A stretch of DNA of 13,700 bases from Candidatus Moranbacteria bacterium CG_4_9_14_3_um_filter_42_9 (GTDB lineage Bacteria > Patescibacteriota > Minisyncoccia > Moranbacterales > UBA2206): positions 331 to 14,030 of the forward strand of contig PFVN01000033.1 in the NCBI GenBank assembly GCA_002790635.1, written 5' to 3'. The translations under genes were made by a program, and so were the position numbers. The stretch's first letter is position 1. Each line of letters opens with the position of its first letter. Below the pieces are notes generated by a model. That model saw only the letters and a list, made by a program, of their open reading frames with translations. It was not told the origin of the DNA and searched no databases. This document shows, in pieces, positions 1-6,072 of the stretch.

Positions 1-1315
1 CCAGTTTCTTCAGCCAGTGGCCTTTGGCGATTTCCGAAGATACATGCGAAAGCATATCCAATATTTCAGCGGCGATTTTCTTTTTCCCTTCAACTTCTTT
101 TGGGTTTTCTTTCAAAAAAACTTTTTGGAAAAAATACTCCAGCGCATCAGCCGCTTTTTCCACCGTTTCCTTGAGAAGCGTCGGATTGCTCCTGGCCAGC
201 TCCGCCGCGTCCTTGCCTTCCGGCAATTCAACTACTTTGACATTCAGATCCCGCTCAAAGCAAAGCTTGAGACTTTTCTTGGTGGCCTCTTCGCCGGCCT
301 TATCCATGTCAAAAAACATTCTTAAATTATTAGTGTAGCGCTTGATTATATTGACTTGCTCCGCCGTCAGCGCCGTCCCGGAAACAGCTACCGTGTTTTT
401 TATTCCGGCTTGGGCGGCGGCGATTACATCCATATTGCCTTCAACTAATAACACGAAGTCCTGACTTTTTATTTCACCCTTGGCCTTGTCCGCGCCGTAA
501 AGAACCTTGCTTTTATGATAAACTTCGGATTCGGGTGTATTCACATATTTGGCCTGCGATTCATCGCCACCGGGAGCGACGCGCGCGCTGAAACCCACAA
601 CCTTGCCCATAATGTCGGCTATTGGAAAAATTATCCGGTCGCGGAAACGATCATAATAGCTTGTGGCCTGTGGCTGGTAGTTGGTAGTGTTTAAATTTGT
701 ATTTTGGTCATTAGAATTTGGGATTTGTTTAGGATTTGGGATTTGGGATTTGGAAATTTGAGCAGCTTGCTTTTCTACGAGTAACCCTGTTTTTTTAATC
801 TCCTCTATGCTATACCCGCGATTCAATAAAAATTGAAGAATATTTCTCCAACCAAGCGGAGCGTATCCCAGCCGGAATTGCCGGATGGTTTCCTCCTTGA
901 GTCCCCGCTCTTTCAGATAATTTATAATCTTGATCTTACCTGCCCCTTGCCAAAGCTGGGTTTCGTAGAATTTCGTTGCCAACTCCAAAATCTCCAAGGT
1001 CCGGTTCTTTTTACCTTCCGCTTGAGCATCAAATCTCCTAAGCGGCACGCCGGCTTTGTCAGCCAAGAGCTTTAGGGCTTCTTTGAACTCTAATCCTTCC
1101 ATCTCCATCACAAAAGCGAAGATGTCCCCGCCTTTCTGGCAACCAAAACAATGCCAGATCTGCTTTTCGGCGCTCACCATGAAGGAGGGAGTTTTTTCAT
1201 TATGAAAAGGACAGTGCGCCTTATAGTTGGCACCTGCCTTCTCGAGACGGATATATTCTCCGATAACATCAGCGGCATTAAGCCGGGATTTTATCTCCTC
1301 GATATCTGAATTCAT
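1..1315 (-). CDS. dnaG: DNA primase DnaG (5' part, C-terminus beyond window)
   Basis: DnaG makes the RNA primers for lagging-strand replication. The visible 438 residues start at the ATG whose complement is 1313-1315. The N-terminal CHC2 zinc finger has ligands C35, H38, C56 and C59, around CPFHNEKTPSF and CFGCQKGGD. The RNA-polymerase core begins near YDRFRDRIIFPI (221-232). The TOPRIM domain shows VEGNMDVI (291-298, catalytic Glu292) and the metal-binding DMD (336-338). The frame is still open at base 1, so the C-terminal helicase-binding region is not seen. Residues about 187-219 form a Q/N/P-rich linker between the zinc-finger half and the core. It is encoded by a tandem heptamer array and looks like an insertion into an otherwise ordinary primase. 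No Shine-Dalgarno is visible. The tRNA-Ser gene lies just upstream on the same strand. The identification is certain. Confidence 0.97.
   Translation of the reverse strand, partial: MNSDIEEIKSRLNAADVIGEYIRLEKAGANYKAHCPFHNEKTPSFMVSAEKQIWHCFGCQKGGDIFAFVMEMEGLEFKEALKLLADKAGVPLRRFDAQAEGKKNRTLEILELATKFYETQLWQGAGKIKIINYLKERGLKEETIRQFRLGYAPLGWRNILQFLLNRGYSIEEIKKTGLLVEKQAAQISKSQIPNPKQIPNSNDQNTNLNTTNYQPQATSYYDRFRDRIIFPIADIMGKVVGFSARVAPGGDESQAKYVNTPESEVYHKSKVLYGADKAKGEIKSQDFVLLVEGNMDVIAAAQAGIKNTVAVSGTALTAEQVNIIKRYTNNLRMFFDMDKAGEEATKKSLKLCFERDLNVKVVELPEGKDAAELARSNPTLLKETVEKAADALEYFFQKVFLKENPKEVEGKKKIAAEILDMLSHVSSEIAKGHWLKKL
714..760. repeat. Heptamer array GGATTTG inside dnaG
   Basis: Exact GGATTTG units occur at 721-727, 732-738, 739-745 and 746-752, flanked by near copies (GAATTTG, GAAATTTG). 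The neighbouring 660-700 is also low in complexity (TAGTTGGTAGTG). On the coding strand the unit reads CAAATCC, which has no stop in any frame, and it encodes S-Q-I-P-N-P-K-type peptide. Confidence 0.85.
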
Positions 1316-1393
1316 GGGTTATTGTTATTTACTACACTTATTGCAAGAAAAAATTCCATTAGCAGTGCTTTTTGGATGAAGTTTAAGCTCAAT

Positions 1394-1414
1394 CCTTGCG
1401 ATACGCACGCTTTC
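1394..1414. repeat. 21-nt near-duplicate of part of tRNA-Ser
   Basis: This 21-nt segment matches 1456-1476, inside tRNA-Ser, at 19 of 21 positions; both differences are transitions. The copied part covers the 3' side of the anticodon stem and the start of the variable arm. It lies 62 bp downstream of the original, between the tRNA and dnaG. It may be a tRNA remnant or a small duplication. Confidence 0.6.
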
Positions 1415-1426
1415 TCCTGGCCAAAG

Positions 1427-1511
1427 CGGAAGGGGCGGGATTTGAACCCGCGATACCTTGCGGTATGCACGCTTTCCAAGCGTGTGCACTAGACCACTAT
1501 GCGACCCTTCC
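1427..1511 (-). tRNA. tRNA-Ser (anticodon GGA)
   Basis: This is an 85-nt class II tRNA. The acceptor stem GGAAGGG (complement of 1505-1511) pairs with CCCTTCC (complement of 1428-1434), with discriminator G at 1427. The anticodon stem CACGC/GCGTG holds the loop TTGGAAA, giving anticodon GGA, which reads UCC and UCU. A long variable arm (CATACC, GCAA loop, GGTATC) is typical of serine tRNAs. The T arm is GCGGG, TTCAAAT, CCCGC. No CCA follows the discriminator, so CCA must be added after transcription. Confidence 0.96.
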
Positions 1512-1541
1512 GCCTTAAGCGGGATTGTGATTTATACCTTA

Positions 1542-1563
1542 ATGCGAGGCTAAAGCCTCGCAT
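1542..1563. other. 9-bp hairpin after pyk
   Basis: ATGCGAGGC and GCCTCGCAT form a perfect 9-bp stem with a TAAA loop, between the end of pyk and tRNA-Ser. No T-run follows on either strand, so it is not a classical intrinsic terminator. It could be a processing or 3'-stabilising hairpin for pyk mRNA. Confidence 0.6.
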
Positions 1564-1589
1564 ATAATAATCTACCAGCTTTGGTTAAT

Positions 1590-3044
1590 TTATTCAATGG
1601 TTCGGATACCGACCAGCGCTAATTCCTTGCCATCCGGAATTTTGCCCAAAATAACCACGACTTTGTCCCCGACCGCCAGCCGCTCTTCTTTTTTGGCTTT
1701 TTCCAAAGCCAAGTCAATAGCTCGCCCGCGGCCGTCGATAATTTGAAACAAATAAGTTGCTATCCCCCAGACAATAGACAATTGATGATATGTTTTTGGA
1801 TTGTTGGTCGCCACTAAGAGCAGCTGATCCGGCCGATGATGCGCCATCAGCCGGGCGGTTTTCCCTGATTCACTAAACATAACAATTGCCTTAGCTCCGG
1901 AACTTTTTGCCAGCTCGTGTGCGCTATTGATAGTGGAAGCATAATCGGTCAGAATATTTTTATCCAAATAATCCGGAGCGGCATCATCATAAGGAGATTT
2001 TTCAGTATTGCTGATTATCTCGCTCATGGTGGCAACTGTTTCCACCGGATATTTTCCGTTGGCGGATTCACCGGAAAGCATTACGGCATCCGCATGGTCG
2101 ATCACCGCGTTGGTTACATCTGATACTTCGGCGCGTGTGGGAATCGGATTATTTATCATCGAATCAAGCATTTGCGTGGCAACGATAACCGGTTTCCCGA
2201 CAGCCAAGCATTTGCCGATTATTTCTTTTTGGTGGACAGCTACTTCAGTTTCCGGCAATTCAATGCCGAGATCCCCCCGAGCAACCATAACGACATCGGA
2301 AGCAGCTACAATTTCATCAATGTTTTTGATGGCCTCTTTTCGTTCTATTTTAGGAATGATCTGAGGGATATTAATATCCCGTCCCAAAAGTTTCTTCATT
2401 TTTTCTTGCGTTTCCTCTATTTCTTTGGCGTTACTGACAAAGGACAGAGCGACAAAATCCACTTCTTTGCCGAGCACAAATTCCAGATCGTGCTCGTCTT
2501 TGGCCGTCACCGCGCCAAAATGAAAATTGGCGTCCGGAATATTTATGCCTTTATGATTTTTAATCACGCCGCCATTCAGGACTTCGGCTTCCAAAAATTC
2601 TTTTTCTTTTTTTACGACTTTTAGTTTTTTCAATCCGTCTTCGATCAAAATTTCATTGCCTTCATTTATATCTTTTATAATACCCGGATAATCCAATAGG
2701 ATGAATTTTGAATTTTTTTCGGATTTTGGATTTTGGATTTTGGATTTAAAATCAGTCGAAACATCACTAATAATAATTTTTTCACCAGTCCTTATTTCCA
2801 CATCCTTATCAACCAATGTCCTTATGCGCGGTCCTTGCAGGTCCGCCATAATTCCGACCGGAATTCCAAGTTCCGCTGACAACTCGCGGACCGTATCAAT
2901 GATTTTACCGTGCCAGCTATGCTCGCCATGGGAAAAATTAAGCCGGACCACGTTCACGCCCGCTTCGATGATTTTTTTGAGAATTTCCCTGGATTCCGAA
3001 GCCGGCCCGAGAGTTGCGACAATTTTTGTTCGTTTGCTTTGCAT
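1590..3044 (-). CDS. pyk: Pyruvate kinase
   Basis: Pyruvate kinase converts phosphoenolpyruvate and ADP to pyruvate and ATP, the last step of glycolysis. Residue numbers here count from the in-frame TTG two codons upstream. The preferred ATG (complement of 3042-3044) is Met3 and gives 484 residues. Visible motifs are KIVATLGPAS near the N-terminus, RLNFSHG (36-42), catalytic Lys234 in PKIER, MVARGDLGIELP (255-266) and ATQMLDSM (291-298), followed by a normal C-terminal domain to GIRTIE. In the GP-x-IR motif the residue at 75 is Arg, where K+-dependent enzymes have Glu. This suggests the K+-independent type. Residues about 100-116, in the B domain, are an in-frame heptamer insertion (KSKIQNPKS). 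It has its own extended -10 promoter and no Shine-Dalgarno. Confidence 0.97.
   Translation of the reverse strand: MQSKRTKIVATLGPASESREILKKIIEAGVNVVRLNFSHGEHSWHGKIIDTVRELSAELGIPVGIMADLQGPRIRTLVDKDVEIRTGEKIIISDVSTDFKSKIQNPKSEKNSKFILLDYPGIIKDINEGNEILIEDGLKKLKVVKKEKEFLEAEVLNGGVIKNHKGINIPDANFHFGAVTAKDEHDLEFVLGKEVDFVALSFVSNAKEIEETQEKMKKLLGRDINIPQIIPKIERKEAIKNIDEIVAASDVVMVARGDLGIELPETEVAVHQKEIIGKCLAVGKPVIVATQMLDSMINNPIPTRAEVSDVTNAVIDHADAVMLSGESANGKYPVETVATMSEIISNTEKSPYDDAAPDYLDKNILTDYASTINSAHELAKSSGAKAIVMFSESGKTARLMAHHRPDQLLLVATNNPKTYHQLSIVWGIATYLFQIIDGRGRAIDLALEKAKKEERLAVGDKVVVILGKIPDGKELALVGIRTIE
2721..2747. repeat. Heptamer array GGATTTT inside pyk
   Basis: Three exact GGATTTT units (2721-2727, 2728-2734, 2735-2741) and a partial fourth are preceded by related A/T-rich sequence from 2701. 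The coding-strand unit AAAATCC has no stop in any frame. Three 7-bp units equal 21 nt, so the encoded peptide repeats every seven residues. Confidence 0.9.
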
Positions 3045-3073
3045 ATTCAATAAATAATGTCTCTTATTTTCAA

Positions 3074-3082
3074 ATTATAACA
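3074..3082 (-). promoter_or_regulatory. Extended -10 promoter of pyk
   Basis: The minus strand reads TGTTATAAT, a perfect TATAAT with the extended TGn element. There is no good -35; the sequence at the 17-bp position is TTTTAG. Transcription would start near 3067, leaving a leader of about 22 nt without a Shine-Dalgarno. Confidence 0.65.
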
Positions 3083-3100
3083 TAGCGCAGAATAAACTAA

Positions 3101-3129
3101 AACAGGCAACTATAAAAAAGCGGCCTGTT
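3101..3129 (-). terminator. Weak hairpin terminator after the DUF4870-like gene
   Basis: AACAGGC and GCCTGTT pair as a 7-bp stem around a 15-nt loop. On the minus strand it is followed by TTAGTTTATT. The loop is long and the T tract interrupted, so it is only a plausible terminator. Confidence 0.4.
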
Positions 3130-3145
3130 CCAATTTATATACAAA

Positions 3146-3523
3146 CTATTTGATAATTTCAAATCCGCCAATAATCGGTAATTTTTTCATTTCTCCTTTG
3201 GATGCATTGATGATTCCCATAATCGCCAGAACTATTACGATAATGGTTCCAATCGGCAAAAGTATGAACCAGCCGATAAAAGGGATGATTCCGCCCACTA
3301 CATTGACTGCAATGGCCGCAATCAGCAAAACCAATTGCTGATTAGAATGAAATTTAGCGTAAGGACTGTTCTTGCCCTCTCCGACCAAGGGAACGAAAAA
3401 TAAAATAGGGATGATATAACCCACGATGGCCATCATCTTATTTTTTTCTACATCCGGATTGCTGCCTTGCGGAGCTCCAGCCGGAGCGCCCGGTGCTTGT
3501 TGTTGATTTGTTGTTTCTTCCAT
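3146..3523 (-). CDS. Small membrane protein, DUF4870/Tic20-like
   Basis: This is a 125-residue protein. Residues 1-28 are polar, rich in Gln, Pro, Gly and Ala, and presumably cytoplasmic. Hydrophobic segments at about 31-48, 65-83 and 85-106 follow. The motif AKFHSNQQLVL between the first two resembles the conserved His/Gln stretch of DUF4870 and Tic20-like proteins. That family assignment is by pattern only, and the function of the family in bacteria is not established. The start is well fixed: AGGAGGT lies 5 nt before the ATG, the clearest Shine-Dalgarno in the window. A strong promoter sits just upstream within the 3' end of the preceding gene, so it can be expressed independently of the lemA-htpX group. 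Confidence 0.75.
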   Translation of the reverse strand: MEETTNQQQAPGAPAGAPQGSNPDVEKNKMMAIVGYIIPILFFVPLVGEGKNSPYAKFHSNQQLVLLIAAIAVNVVGGIIPFIGWFILLPIGTIIVIVLAIMGIINASKGEMKKLPIIGGFEIIK

Positions 3524-3528
3524 AATAC

Positions 3529-3535
3529 ACCTCCT
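3529..3535 (-). promoter_or_regulatory. Perfect Shine-Dalgarno AGGAGGT
   Basis: The minus strand reads AGGAGGT, 5 nt before the ATG at 3523. It fixes this start and stands out because most other genes here have no recognisable Shine-Dalgarno. Confidence 0.85.
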
Positions 3536-3545
3536 GTTCTTTTTT

Positions 3546-3559
3546 CCGCCGAATGGCGG
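3546..3559. repeat. CCGCC-GAAT-GGCGG palindrome in the 5' leader
   Basis: This 5-bp hairpin, CCGCC then GAAT then GGCGG, lies in the leader of the DUF4870-like gene. The same CCGCC/GGCGG arms recur at 3756-3768 and 3804-3820 inside the next gene, suggesting one family of small palindromes. Confidence 0.55.
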
Positions 3560-3577
3560 CTATTATTTACTAACCAC

Positions 3578-3606
3578 ATTCTAGCAAAATTTTACTAGTC
3601 TGACAA
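3578..3606 (-). promoter_or_regulatory. Promoter of the DUF4870-like gene
   Basis: On the minus strand the -35 is TTGTCA (3601-3606) and the -10 is TAGAAT (3578-3583), with a 17-bp spacer and an extended TGC before the -10. It overlaps the last codons of the upstream gene. Predicted start is near 3571. Confidence 0.7.
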
Positions 3607-4050
3607 TTCGCTGATTTCCCGCAATATTTCTTCCGGAATCGGGTTGTTTTGGGGACTCACCCCCGGATACCGCCACGCGCTTATGATGCGAATCTGACGA
3701 TTCGCAGAATTTAGAAATTGGAATTTTGAATTTTTAATTTCACTTTGAACTTTTTCCGCCCCAGGCGGATCAGCCTTGGGCTGAAACTTTGAACTTTGAA
3801 CTTTTCCGCCTCTGGCGGAAGTATACATCGCCCAAATTTCACTGTTCCAGACTCGTTTCCCGTTCTTGGTGCTGACGGAAGTCGGCTGCATCACTGCCAC
3901 GGTTTTTTCCACAATTCCTTCTTCCTTTCGCTGCGGATTATTTATCACGCGGATCACTCTTTGCGCACTCAAACCATATTGGCGCAATTTATAAATGGCG
4001 TGCTGAGTCCAAGAATATTTTTCGGTGTTTTTGGGAGGCTTGGTTTGCAT
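3595..4050 (-). CDS. Uncharacterised small protein, possibly DUF4258-like, split by repeats
   Basis: This is a 151-residue protein. The first half (YSWTQHAIYKLRQYGLS, then VIRVINNPQRKEEGI and TVAVMQPT, then SEIWAMYT) and the end (RIISAWRYPG, then IPEEILREISE) read as one compact domain. The His-Ala and enpx-type pattern recalls DUF4258, a RelE-like fold, but I am not certain. Between them, residues about 77-119 are low-complexity peptide (KVQSSKFQ, KADPPGAEKVQ, NSKFQFLNSANRQ). These are encoded by heptamers and CCGCC/GGCGG palindromes. The insertion falls between what look like successive beta strands and keeps the frame open. The gene starts 9 nt after the htpX stop, so it is probably translated from the lemA-htpX transcript. 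Activity cannot be assigned. Confidence 0.65.
   Translation of the reverse strand: MQTKPPKNTEKYSWTQHAIYKLRQYGLSAQRVIRVINNPQRKEEGIVEKTVAVMQPTSVSTKNGKRVWNSEIWAMYTSARGGKVQSSKFQPKADPPGAEKVQSEIKNSKFQFLNSANRQIRIISAWRYPGVSPQNNPIPEEILREISELSD
3700..3825. repeat. Composite repeat cluster in the 3595-4050 gene
   Basis: TTTGAAC units lie at 3788-3794 and 3795-3801, with related tracts at 3720-3755 (GGAATTTTGAATTT, CACTTTGAAC). Two palindromes are embedded: CCGCC-CCA-GGCGG (3756-3768) and TTCCGCC-TCT-GGCGGAA (3804-3820). On the coding strand the heptamer reads GTTCAAA, which is free of stops; on the opposite strand it contains TGA. Confidence 0.8.
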
Positions 4051-4059
4051 TTAATAAAA

Positions 4060-4974
4060 TTATTTAATATCCATTCCGCGTAGCGCTTCTATCCTTTCTT
4101 TAATCGGCGGATGAGTGAGAAAAAGTTTCGACACATCCTTGCCTTTGAAGGGATTAATTATATAAAGATGGGCCGTCGCCCGATTAGCCGCTTCCAGCGG
4201 TTCAGTGTCAGCTGAAATTTTTTCCAAAGCTCTCGCTAGGCCTTCCGGATAGCGGGTAAGAAGGGCGCCATCCGCATCAGCCAGAAATTCCCGCCTGCGT
4301 GAAATGGCCAGCTGCATCAACATCGCAGCAAAAGGAGCTAGTATGGATAAAACTATGGCAACTGTCATAAGAATAAATCTAAATTGGTCACCATCTCGTC
4401 CGCCCCCGCCCGCCTCGCTACGCGAAGCGTTGCGGGCAGGCCAAAAAGCCCAGTGACGGAACCAATCAGCCAAAAGCGTCACGAAGCCGACCATGACCAC
4501 CACGACCGTGGAAAGCAGGATGTCTTTATTGCCAATATGTGAAAGCTCGTGCGCAATCACGCCTTCCAGTTCCGTTTTTTCCAGTTTTTGGATTATGCCG
4601 GTCGTGAGGCAAATGACGCCGTGTTCCGGGTCACGCCCAGTCGCAAACGCGTTCGGCGCCGTGTCTTCAATTATATAAATTTTGGGCACCGGCAACCCGG
4701 CCGTGATGCAAAGATTTTCTACAATATGGTAAATTTCTCTGCCGTGTTCGTGATTCACAACTTTCGCTCCGCTCATCGCCAAAACAATTTTGTCGCTCCA
4801 CCAATAAGAACCAAAACTCATGAGAATAGAGAAAATAATACAGCCATATAAAATCGCGCTGTTTCCCGTCGCTCCGGCGAAAATATAGCCGGCGCCGATG
4901 ACAAAAACTAAAAAACTTGTGATGTAAACCCAGGTCAAGCGGGTATTTCTGTCCGCCTGATTATACAAAGTCAT
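4060..4974 (-). CDS. htpX: HtpX-family zinc metalloprotease
   Basis: This is a 304-residue M48 integral-membrane protease of the HtpX type, which degrades damaged membrane proteins in quality control. Two N-terminal membrane segments (about 14-34 and 40-58) precede the protease domain. The active site HELSH is at 142-146 (zinc ligands H142 and H146, catalytic E143), and the third ligand is E229 in SRRREFLADADGA. APNAFATG (106-113) and THPP (287-290) are typical family motifs. Further membrane segments lie at about 154-172 and 199-221. Between them residues about 178-196 are a Gly/Arg/Ser-rich insert (ARNASRSEAGGGG) encoded by a GC-rich palindrome. It starts 12 nt after the lemA stop. lemA-htpX pairing is common, so the two probably act together at the membrane. 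Confidence 0.95.
   Translation of the reverse strand: MTLYNQADRNTRLTWVYITSFLVFVIGAGYIFAGATGNSAILYGCIIFSILMSFGSYWWSDKIVLAMSGAKVVNHEHGREIYHIVENLCITAGLPVPKIYIIEDTAPNAFATGRDPEHGVICLTTGIIQKLEKTELEGVIAHELSHIGNKDILLSTVVVVMVGFVTLLADWFRHWAFWPARNASRSEAGGGGRDGDQFRFILMTVAIVLSILAPFAAMLMQLAISRRREFLADADGALLTRYPEGLARALEKISADTEPLEAANRATAHLYIINPFKGKDVSKLFLTHPPIKERIEALRGMDIK
4395..4442. repeat. GC-rich palindromic element inside htpX
   Basis: GCCCGC (4408-4413) pairs with GCGGGC (4432-4437), and inside it CGCT (4416-4419) pairs with AGCG (4426-4429). The core 4416-4432 matches holA 10381-10397 at 15 of 17 positions, and both are preceded by CCGCCCCC. It encodes a glycine-rich peptide in frame. Confidence 0.8.
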
Positions 4975-4986
4975 ATTTTTTTAGAT

Positions 4987-5532
4987 TTAGAATTCCACCT
5001 TCACTGGTTCTTTCTCTCCCTCTTCTATCCCAAAAAATTCCCGCTTAGTGAAGTTGAGCATCCCAGCGACAATGTTGCTCGGAAAGATTTCTATTTTTGT
5101 GTTGAAGTCGCGCACGTTGCCGTTGTAAAACCTCCGCGCTGCCTGGATCTTGTCTTCTGTGTCGGTCAGTTCTCTCTGCAGTTCCAAAAAGTTTTGATTG
5201 GCTTTCAAGTCCGGATAAGCTTCTGCTACCGCGAACAAACTTTTCAAAGCTCCGGACAACATATTTTCTGCCTGGGCTTTGTCACCGGTTGTTCCAGCGC
5301 CCATCGCCCGTGTCCGGGCTTCGGTAACTTTTTCAAAAACTTCTTTTTCGTGTGCGGCATAACCCTTGACAGTACTGACTAAATTAGGAATCAAATCATA
5401 TCTCCTCTTGAGTTGAACGCTGATATCGCTCCAAGCTTCGTCCACGCGGTTTTTGAGCCGGATCAGACCGTTATAAATCGCGATTATCCAGACGATTATT
5501 ACGACCACGACCGCTAATAGTATAAGTCCCAT
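4987..5532 (-). CDS. lemA: LemA-family membrane protein
   Basis: This 181-residue protein has an N-terminal membrane segment (about 2-20) followed by the long helical LemA domain. Family landmarks are YNGLIRLKNRVDEAWSDI (20-37), QLKRRYDLIPNLV (40-52), AYPDLKANQNFLELQREL (105-122) and RRFYNGNVRDFN (133-144). The length is normal. The C-terminus after FFGIEEGEKEPV is short and acidic/polar, as usual. LemA proteins have no agreed biochemical function; they are envelope proteins often encoded with HtpX-type proteases, as here. It is the first gene of the lemA-htpX-small gene group. A TATAAT on the minus strand (5573-5578) could drive it. No clear Shine-Dalgarno is present, although GGCGGG precedes the ATG. 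Confidence 0.95.
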   Translation of the reverse strand: MGLILLAVVVVIIVWIIAIYNGLIRLKNRVDEAWSDISVQLKRRYDLIPNLVSTVKGYAAHEKEVFEKVTEARTRAMGAGTTGDKAQAENMLSGALKSLFAVAEAYPDLKANQNFLELQRELTDTEDKIQAARRFYNGNVRDFNTKIEIFPSNIVAGMLNFTKREFFGIEEGEKEPVKVEF

Positions 5533-5572
5533 ATTTTTTCCCGCCAGCCGGCAGATTAATTATTACTTCTTA

Positions 5573-5578
5573 ATTATA
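5573..5578 (-). promoter_or_regulatory. Candidate -10 of lemA
   Basis: The minus strand shows a perfect TATAAT with no convincing -35. The predicted start near 5566 gives a leader of about 34 nt. It lies back to back with the plus-strand promoter at 5597-5605. Confidence 0.5.
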
Positions 5579-5596
5579 ACCTAAATGCGAAAAATA

Positions 5597-5605
5597 TGCT
5601 ATAAT
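5597..5605 (+). promoter_or_regulatory. Extended -10 promoter of the divergent-PAP2 gene
   Basis: The sequence TGCTATAAT is a perfect extended -10. No -35 is needed and none is clear. Transcription would start near 5612, giving a leader of about 20 nt without a Shine-Dalgarno. Confidence 0.65.
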
Positions 5606-5631
5606 TTAACTACAATTAATAAAACCTTCTT

Positions 5632-6072
5632 ATGGCAATCTTTTCACCCTATTACATTTTTCTTATCCCGATAGCGGTCGGCGTTATCGTTCAGGTTACA
5701 AAATTTATCGTCTTTTCTCTGAGGCACGGCTGGGATTGGAGTTACGCAATGACGCATGGGCATATGCCTTCGGCTCACACTGGATTTATCGTGTCACTGG
5801 TCACTTCTGTTGGATATTACGAAGGAATGGCTACCGGTGCCTTTACTGTGGCACTGGCTTTAGCTATCATCGTCATTGATGACGCGGCACGGCTTCGGAT
5901 GTATATGGGAGATCAAGGCCGATATTTAAATATGCTTATCCGACAACTAAACGTCAGTGAGGATCAATTTCCGCGACTCAAAGAAAGAGTAGGACACCGG
6001 GTAAGCGAAGTCATTGTTGGAGGAATTTTGGGATTTGTTTTGACTCTAGCTCTTGCAAAACTTCTTGGATAA
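5632..6072 (+). CDS. Divergent PAP2 family (DUF212) membrane protein
   Basis: This 146-residue integral membrane protein shows the DUF212/divergent-PAP2 signature. GHMPSAHTG is at 43-51, IDDAARLRMYMG follows at 82-93, and ERVGHRVSEVIVGG at 118-131 contains the second conserved His. Hydrophobic segments lie at about 7-29, 51-63, 67-82 and 124-145. PAP2-like proteins are acid phosphatases acting on lipid phosphates. The exact substrate of this divergent branch is not established; an undecaprenyl- or phosphatidyl-phosphate would fit next to murE, but that is inference. It is transcribed from its own extended -10 promoter. Its last 62 nt overlap the 3' end of murE on the opposite strand, so the C-terminal helix and the MurE tail are encoded by the same DNA. 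Confidence 0.93.
   Translation: MAIFSPYYIFLIPIAVGVIVQVTKFIVFSLRHGWDWSYAMTHGHMPSAHTGFIVSLVTSVGYYEGMATGAFTVALALAIIVIDDAARLRMYMGDQGRYLNMLIRQLNVSEDQFPRLKERVGHRVSEVIVGGILGFVLTLALAKLLG

Noticed and set aside
17..338. Two plus-strand open frames of about 100 codons at the left edge
   Set aside because: They are antisense to dnaG, whose primase motifs are clear on the minus strand; their products are low-complexity Phe/Ser-rich shadows.
1542..1563. Intrinsic terminator of pyk
   Set aside because: The stem is perfect but no T-run follows on either strand, so it is listed only as a hairpin.
2701..2760. CRISPR array made of the short repeats
   Set aside because: The units are 7 bp with no spacers and lie inside a reading frame; no cas genes are present.
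3045..3050. TTG as the start of pyruvate kinase
   Set aside because: An ATG two codons further in fits the family N-terminus better; no ribosome binding site favours either.
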